A stretch of DNA of 8,655 bases from positions 1 to 8,655 of the forward strand of contig DASSJI010000081.1 in assembly GCA_035691285.1 (NCBI GenBank), read 5' to 3'. Below are positions 4,475-8,655 of the stretch, piece after piece; positions within the stretch are counted from its first letter, which is position 1, and each line of letters opens with the position of its first letter. This DNA comes from DATFEN01 sp035691285. GTDB lineage: Bacteria; Acidobacteriota; Vicinamibacteria; Fen-336. Under the pieces are notes generated by a model, which saw only the letters and a list, made by a program, of their open reading frames with translations, was not told the origin of the DNA and ran no database searches. The translations under genes and the position numbers were made by a program.

Positions 4475-7072
4475 ATGTCGAGACCACGCACGCGGGCCTG
4501 GGCGGTCGTCACGGCGTTCGCCCTCGGCGCTCTTCCGGCGCTCGGACAGTCGTCCGAGGGACGGATCAGCGGCACCATTCGCGACGCCCTGGGAGCCGCC
4601 GTGCCCGGCGTCGCCCTCACGCTGATCAACCAGGCGACGAACGCCTCACAGACGGCGACCTCGTCCACGGACGGCACCTACTCGGCCTCCGTCCCGCCCG
4701 GCGTGTACTCCGTGGCTGCGGCGCTCAAGGGCTTCGCCCGCCAGACGCGCAAGGACCTCAAGGTCGAAGCCGGCGCGACCGTCACCGTCGACTTCGCGCT
4801 CGAGACGCGCCTGGAGGAGGAAGTGACCGTCACGGCGTTGAAGCGCGAGTCGAGCCTGATCGAGACCCCGCTGTCCGTGGCGGCGCCGACCGAGGACGAG
4901 CTGCGCTCCTGGGGCGTCCAGGACATCGAGGGCGTGGCCGCCCACGTGGGCGGGATGACGGTCCAGAACCTCGGCCCCGGGCAGAGCCAGGTGGCGATGC
5001 GGGGCATCTCCGCCGGGCAGATCGTCCGCGACCAGCCGGGCGTCAAGGAGCAGGTGGGCGTCTACCTCGACGAGTCGGTGATCTCCTTGTCGCTGTTCAC
5101 GCCGGACCTCGACCTCTTCGACGTGAGGCGCGTCGAGGTGCTGCGCGGGCCGCAGGGCACTCTGTTCGGCTCCGGCTCGCTCTCCGGGACGGTGCGCTAC
5201 ATCTCCAACCCGCCCGAGATGGGGGTCAGGAAGGGCGTCTTCGAGTTCGGCGGCAGCGCCATCGACGGCGGCAGCCTGGGAGGCGATTTCAAGCTGGCCC
5301 TGAACACGCCCCTCGGCGACAAGGCGTCGGCGCGCATCGTCGGCTACTACGACCACCTCCCCGGCTTCATCGACGCGGTGACGCCGAACCTGAGCACCGA
5401 CGAGGACGTCAACACCGGCCAGCGCTTCGGAGGCCGCGCGGCGATCGCCATCGCCGCCAGCGACCGGCTCACCGTCACCCCGCGCATCGTGTACCAGAGG
5501 GTGAAGATGGACGGCTGGAACCGGGAGGATGCCTTCAACATCCTGGCCAATCCCTATACGACGACGCGCCCGCCGGTGACTCTCGGCGAGCGCCAGGAGT
5601 TCAACCAGCTCGACGAGGAGTACACCGACGACTTCGTGCTCGGCGACCTGAACATCAACTACAACTTCGGCTCCGCCCAGCTCACCTCGATCAGCTCCTA
5701 CACGTATCGGGACGTCCTGGTCATCCGCGACACGACCTCGCTGACCGCCAGCGTGACGGGGGGCAACATCGGCCTGCCCGAGAGCGTCTACACCATCGAC
5801 TCGCCGCTGTACGACGCGACGACGGCGAAGGTGTTCACGGAGGAGCTCCGCGTGGCCGGGACCAGGGATCGCTTCGAGTGGGTGCTGGGAGGCTTCTACA
5901 GCCACACCAGCCGCGACTACGGCCAGGACCTGCGGACCATCGGGTTCGAGGACGCCACCGGCATCCCCACGGAGGGCGTGGTGGCGCCGAAGGACAGCCT
6001 GTTCTACTCGGACCTCGGCTACAAGCTCGACCAGTTCGCGCTCTTCGGCGAGGGCACCTTCTCGGTGACCGACAGGCTCAGCATCACGGGAGGACTGCGC
6101 TACTACAACTTCAGCGAGGACAAGGAGCAGATCTTCGACGGCTTCTTCGTCGGCTACGTCTCGCAACCGGGGACGACCGAGGCCGACGGTGTCGCCCCGC
6201 GCCTCATCCTCAACTACAAGGTGAGCGAGTCGACGAACCTGAACGCCCAGGTCTCCAAAGGCTTCCGCCTGGGCGGCATCAACGACCCGCTCAACGAGCC
6301 GATCTGCACCCCGGCGGACCTCGTCACCTTCAGCGGCCGCGACCAGTGGAAGGACGAGACGGTCTGGAACTACGAGATCGGGGCGAAGTCGCGCTTGGCC
6401 GGCGGTCGGGGCCAGCTCAGCCTCGCCGCCTTCTACATGGACATCAAGGACCTCCAGGCGACGGTGACCGCGGGCTCGTGCTCGTCGCGGCTCATCTTCA
6501 ACGTCCCCGACTCCCGCAGCCAGGGGATCGAGGGAGAGTTCAGCTTCGCGCCGAGCCGCCACTTCGACTTCGCGCTCTCGGGGAGCTACAACGACTCCGA
6601 GCTGCAGTCGACCGTCGAGCCCGGATCCGTCACGGGGATCGTCGCCGGTCGTCGCCTGCCCACCGTGCCGGAGTTCCAGATGGCGGTGGCGGCCACGGGC
6701 CAGTGGGACTGGACGAGCAGCGCCCTCGGGTACGCCACCATGAGCCTGAGCTACGTCGGCGGCGACCGCTACACGCAGGTCGGCGACCTGGAGCTCGGAA
6801 GGCTGAACATGGATTCGTTCGCACCCAACACCATCGGCGGTCCGCTGACGCAGCAGTTTCTCGACTACGAAACGCTGCTGCCTTCCTACACGATCGTCAA
6901 CGCCCGCATCGGCGTCGTGAAGGGCAAGTGGGACGTCGCGCTCTACGCGAACAACCTGACGGACGAGCACGCGCTCCTCGCGTTCGACCGCGAGCGCGGC
7001 ACGCGCGCCCGGATCTTCTACCTGACCAATCAGCCGCGCACCTTCGGGCTCACGGCCCGCGTCAACTTCTAG
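4475..7072 (+). CDS. TonB-dependent outer-membrane receptor with N-terminal carboxypeptidase-regulatory-like domain
   Basis: An 865-residue outer-membrane receptor. Residues 1-24 are a Sec signal peptide, probably cut after ALG. Residues 30-111 are a beta-sandwich of the CarboxypepD_reg type (GRISGTIRDALGAAVPGVAL, then STDGTYSASVPPGVYSV). A TonB box, EEEVTVTA, follows at 114-121. The plug spans about 126-248 and carries the signature VEVLRGPQGTLFGSGSLSGTVRYIS (220-244). The rest is the 22-strand barrel, ending in RTFGLTARVNF with the terminal Phe needed for outer-membrane assembly. C611 and C669 are the only cysteines I see and could form a loop disulfide. The barrel reads like proteobacterial iron-complex or small-molecule receptors rather than the longer (about 1,100-residue) Oar-like proteins common in Acidobacteriota, although the N-terminal domain is of their kind. 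Ligand is unknown. The gene shares a regulatory gap with an exported amine oxidase, hinting at uptake of a related substrate or product. Confidence 0.95.
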   Translation: MSRPRTRAWAVVTAFALGALPALGQSSEGRISGTIRDALGAAVPGVALTLINQATNASQTATSSTDGTYSASVPPGVYSVAAALKGFARQTRKDLKVEAGATVTVDFALETRLEEEVTVTALKRESSLIETPLSVAAPTEDELRSWGVQDIEGVAAHVGGMTVQNLGPGQSQVAMRGISAGQIVRDQPGVKEQVGVYLDESVISLSLFTPDLDLFDVRRVEVLRGPQGTLFGSGSLSGTVRYISNPPEMGVRKGVFEFGGSAIDGGSLGGDFKLALNTPLGDKASARIVGYYDHLPGFIDAVTPNLSTDEDVNTGQRFGGRAAIAIAASDRLTVTPRIVYQRVKMDGWNREDAFNILANPYTTTRPPVTLGERQEFNQLDEEYTDDFVLGDLNINYNFGSAQLTSISSYTYRDVLVIRDTTSLTASVTGGNIGLPESVYTIDSPLYDATTAKVFTEELRVAGTRDRFEWVLGGFYSHTSRDYGQDLRTIGFEDATGIPTEGVVAPKDSLFYSDLGYKLDQFALFGEGTFSVTDRLSITGGLRYYNFSEDKEQIFDGFFVGYVSQPGTTEADGVAPRLILNYKVSESTNLNAQVSKGFRLGGINDPLNEPICTPADLVTFSGRDQWKDETVWNYEIGAKSRLAGGRGQLSLAAFYMDIKDLQATVTAGSCSSRLIFNVPDSRSQGIEGEFSFAPSRHFDFALSGSYNDSELQSTVEPGSVTGIVAGRRLPTVPEFQMAVAATGQWDWTSSALGYATMSLSYVGGDRYTQVGDLELGRLNMDSFAPNTIGGPLTQQFLDYETLLPSYTIVNARIGVVKGKWDVALYANNLTDEHALLAFDRERGTRARIFYLTNQPRTFGLTARVNF

Positions 7073-7782
7073 GCGCGGCCTCTCGCGGGCCGGCGGCCCG
7101 GGCGACTGCCGGCCCGCAGCTTCTCGGCCAGCACTTCGTCGAAGGAGTAGAAGCCGGTCCGCGGCGCGATCCACTCGGCCGCGAGCACCGCCCCCAGGGC
7201 GAAGCCGCGCCGCGAGCGGGCGCGGTGCTCCAGCACGATCTCGTCGCCTCCGGAATCGAAGCCGACGGCGTGATCGCCGACGATGCCGCCGGCGCGCACC
7301 GACGCGACGGCCGGCGGAGTTCCCTGGCCCTGGGTGGCCGCGACGATGCCGGCGAGGACCTTGGCGGTCCCGGAGGGGGCGTCCTTCTTGGCGGCGTGGT
7401 GCCGCTCCAGGATCCAGGGGTCGTACTCGGGGAAGCGGGAGAGCAGGGCCGAGGCGTCGCGCACGACGCGGTAGAAGAGGTTGACGCCCAGGGAGAAGTT
7501 CGCGGAGTGGACGAGCCCGCCGCCCGCGGCCTCGACCAGCCGCTGGACCTCCGCCAGCCGGTCGCTCCAGCCCGTGGTGCCCACGACGTAGCGTGCCCCG
7601 GCCCGCAGCGCGGCCTCGACGTTGGAGACGACGCTCTCGGTGCGGGTGAAGTCGACCCCGACCGCGCAGCCGTCCGGGAAGCGGTCGCCGCGCCCGACGA
7701 GCTCGACGTCGTGGCCGCGCTCGCGGAGCACCGCCTCGACCTCCCGCCCCATGCGCCCGTAGCCGACGACGGCGACGCGCAC
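7069..7782 (-). CDS. dapB: 4-hydroxy-tetrahydrodipicolinate reductase
   Basis: Cytoplasmic NAD(P)H-dependent enzyme of the lysine/meso-diaminopimelate pathway that reduces the dapA product to tetrahydrodipicolinate. At 237 residues it belongs to the compact DapB type. Residues 5-12 (VVGYGRMG) form the nucleotide-binding loop; VDFT (43-46) and GTTGW (68-72) line the cofactor site. SANFSLGVNLF (93-103) and ERHHAAKKDAPSGTA (126-140) form the catalytic core, with His128 and His129 and the catalytic lysine K132. The C-terminal domain ends normally at GFYSFDEVL (210-218). An Arg-rich tail of about 19 residues (219-237) follows, partly encoded by the hairpin at 7085-7117. The start is GTG at 7782, 3 bases after the asd stop, with no clear ribosome site, so translation is probably coupled to asd. 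Its TAG stop overlaps the receptor's TAG stop within one CTAG. Confidence 0.96.
   Translation of the reverse strand: MRVAVVGYGRMGREVEAVLRERGHDVELVGRGDRFPDGCAVGVDFTRTESVVSNVEAALRAGARYVVGTTGWSDRLAEVQRLVEAAGGGLVHSANFSLGVNLFYRVVRDASALLSRFPEYDPWILERHHAAKKDAPSGTAKVLAGIVAATQGQGTPPAVASVRAGGIVGDHAVGFDSGGDEIVLEHRARSRRGFALGAVLAAEWIAPRTGFYSFDEVLAEKLRAGSRPGRRPARGRA
7085..7117. terminator. Strong GC hairpin between convergent receptor and dapB genes; possible bidirectional terminator
   Basis: Perfect 10-base arms GCGGGCCGGC (7085-7094) and GCCGGCCCGC (7108-7117) enclose a 13-base loop. The hairpin begins 13 bases after the receptor stop and lies inside the last codons of dapB. Neither strand has a T-run after it, so it is not a textbook intrinsic terminator. 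It could still halt polymerase or protect the 3' ends of both messages. The structure is seen directly; the function is inferred. Confidence 0.5.
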
Positions 7783-7785
7783 GCG

Positions 7786-8655
7786 CTACGCGGGCAGCAG
7801 GCCGCGGGCGTGCAGGAGCTCCGCGTTGAGGATCGCCGCGCCGGCCGCGCCGCGCACCGTGTTGTGGACCAGGGCCTCGAGCTTCAGGCCGCGCTCGCCG
7901 TCCCGTCGCACGCGCCCCACCGAAACGGCCATGCCGCCCTCGCGGTCGCGGTCCAGGCGCGGCTGGGGCCGGTCGGGCTCGCGCAGCAGGTGGATCGGGC
8001 GCTCCGGAGCCGAGGGCAGCCGGCGCTCCTGGGGCTCACCGCGGAAGCGCGCGAGGGCGTCCATCGCCTCCTCGGGCGTGGCGTCGCGGCCCAGGCGGAC
8101 GAAGACGGCCATGGTGTGGCCGTCGGAGACGTCGACGCGGTGGACCGATGCAGAGACGGGGAAGGGGGCCGCCTCGAAGCGGCCGTCCCTGAAGCGGCCC
8201 AGGATCTTGCGCGGCTCGCTCTCGATCTTCTCCTCCTCGCCGCCGCCGATGTAGGGGATCACGTTGTCGGCGATGTCCATGGAGGCCACGCCGGGGTAGC
8301 CGGCTCCCGAGAGGGCCTGCAGCGTGACGACGTGGACCGAGGCGAGGCCGAAGGAACGCTCGAGAGGCGCGAGAGCCATCGCCAGGCCGACCACGCTGCA
8401 GTTCGGGTTGGTCACGACGTAGCCGCCGCCGGTGCGCTTCCGCTGGAGGGAAAGGGCATCGAGGTGGTCGGGGTTGATCTCCGGGACGAGCAGGGGCACG
8501 TCGGCGGCCATGCGATGGTTGCGGGCGTTGGAGACGACGGCGTGTCCCTGTGACGCGAGCCGCGCCTCGATCTCTCCGGCGACGGACGAATCGAGGCCGG
8601 AGAAGAGCAGGCGCGAGCGGAAGGGGCCGTCACAGCTCGTCACGACCCGGCGCGC
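7786..8655 (-). CDS. asd: Aspartate-semialdehyde dehydrogenase, N-terminus cut by right edge
   Basis: NADPH-dependent enzyme converting aspartyl phosphate to aspartate semialdehyde, the branch point to lysine, diaminopimelate, threonine and methionine. The visible 289 residues begin mid-protein and lack about 60 residues, including the first cofactor loop, because the reading frame stays open to the right edge. LVFSGLDSS-like sequence (17-24 of the fragment) is followed by SNARNHRM and VPEINPDHL. The catalytic cysteine is residue 86, in TNPNCS. QALSGAGYPGV and DNVIPYIGGGEEEK mark the active site and the archaeal/fungal-type Asd subgroup (usual length about 350), rather than the enterobacterial type. 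VHRVDVSDGHT holds the conserved basic residues, and HNTVRGAAGAAILNAELL closes the protein. The frame is intact, so the truncation is only the window edge. dapB follows 3 bases after the stop, making an asd-dapB operon. Confidence 0.95.
   Translation of the reverse strand, partial: ARRVVTSCDGPFRSRLLFSGLDSSVAGEIEARLASQGHAVVSNARNHRMAADVPLLVPEINPDHLDALSLQRKRTGGGYVVTNPNCSVVGLAMALAPLERSFGLASVHVVTLQALSGAGYPGVASMDIADNVIPYIGGGEEEKIESEPRKILGRFRDGRFEAAPFPVSASVHRVDVSDGHTMAVFVRLGRDATPEEAMDALARFRGEPQERRLPSAPERPIHLLREPDRPQPRLDRDREGGMAVSVGRVRRDGERGLKLEALVHNTVRGAAGAAILNAELLHARGLLPA

Noticed and set aside
4353..4487. A 45-residue N-terminal extension of the oxidase from the start at 4487
   Set aside because: It would overlap the receptor start and the promoters, and would bury the Tat signal, which must be at the N-terminus.
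4646..7174. An 842-codon open frame on the minus strand opposite the receptor
   Set aside because: It is a shadow of the receptor gene, low in complexity with no recognisable motif. The receptor strand has signal peptide, plug and barrel signatures and a strong ribosome site.
5878..8553. An 891-codon open frame on the plus strand
   Set aside because: It runs through the receptor, dapB and asd, all of which match families strongly in other frames. Its translation is rich in Arg, Gly and Pro without domains, typical of an open frame caused by high GC.
7786..8655. asd as a truncated pseudogene starting at GTG 8643
   Set aside because: The frame is open to the window edge and family motifs are complete in the visible part. 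The missing N-terminus lies outside the window.

Overview
The window is a GC-rich stretch of ordinary bacterial chromosome. The most likely source is an Acidobacteriota-like Gram-negative, often recovered from metagenomes. Three things suggest this: an orphan MacB/FtsX-type permease of the ADOP kind, expanded in Acidobacteriota; a TonB-dependent receptor with an N-terminal carboxypeptidase-regulatory-like domain; and a Tat-exported flavoprotein. The assignment is inference from gene types, since no rRNA or other phylogenetic marker is present. Seven protein genes fill almost the whole window. I see no tRNA, rRNA, CRISPR array, insertion sequence or phage gene.

Layout, left to right. (1) 1-1032, minus: the N-terminal 344 residues of an ADOP-type permease, cut by the left edge. 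(2) 1100-2422, minus: a MocR/GntR-type regulator (winged helix plus aminotransferase-like PLP domain). (3) 2462-3100, plus: a NimA-like member of the pyridoxamine 5'-phosphate oxidase fold, divergent from the regulator across a tiny AT-rich promoter zone. (4) 3105-4352, minus: a Tat-exported FAD amine oxidase of the sarcosine/N-methyltryptophan oxidase family. (5) 4475-7072, plus: an 865-residue TonB-dependent receptor, divergent from the oxidase across a 122-bp regulatory gap. (6) 7069-7782, minus: dapB. (7) 7786-8655 and beyond, minus: asd, cut by the right edge. Genes 6 and 7 are consecutive lysine/diaminopimelate-pathway enzymes in a tight asd-dapB operon.

Two divergent pairs look like functional units. 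The MocR regulator and the flavin/PLP-fold protein share overlapping promoters and probably form a vitamin-B6-related or detoxification switch. The receptor and exported oxidase share a gap with two perfect TTGACA boxes back to back and a perfect 7-bp inverted repeat. This suggests joint control of uptake and periplasmic oxidation of one amine or N-methyl amino acid class. That is the nearest thing here to an undescribed system, but the substrate is unknown and the link is inferred from arrangement alone. Regulatory sites were found by eye against sigma-70 consensus, which may differ in this organism.
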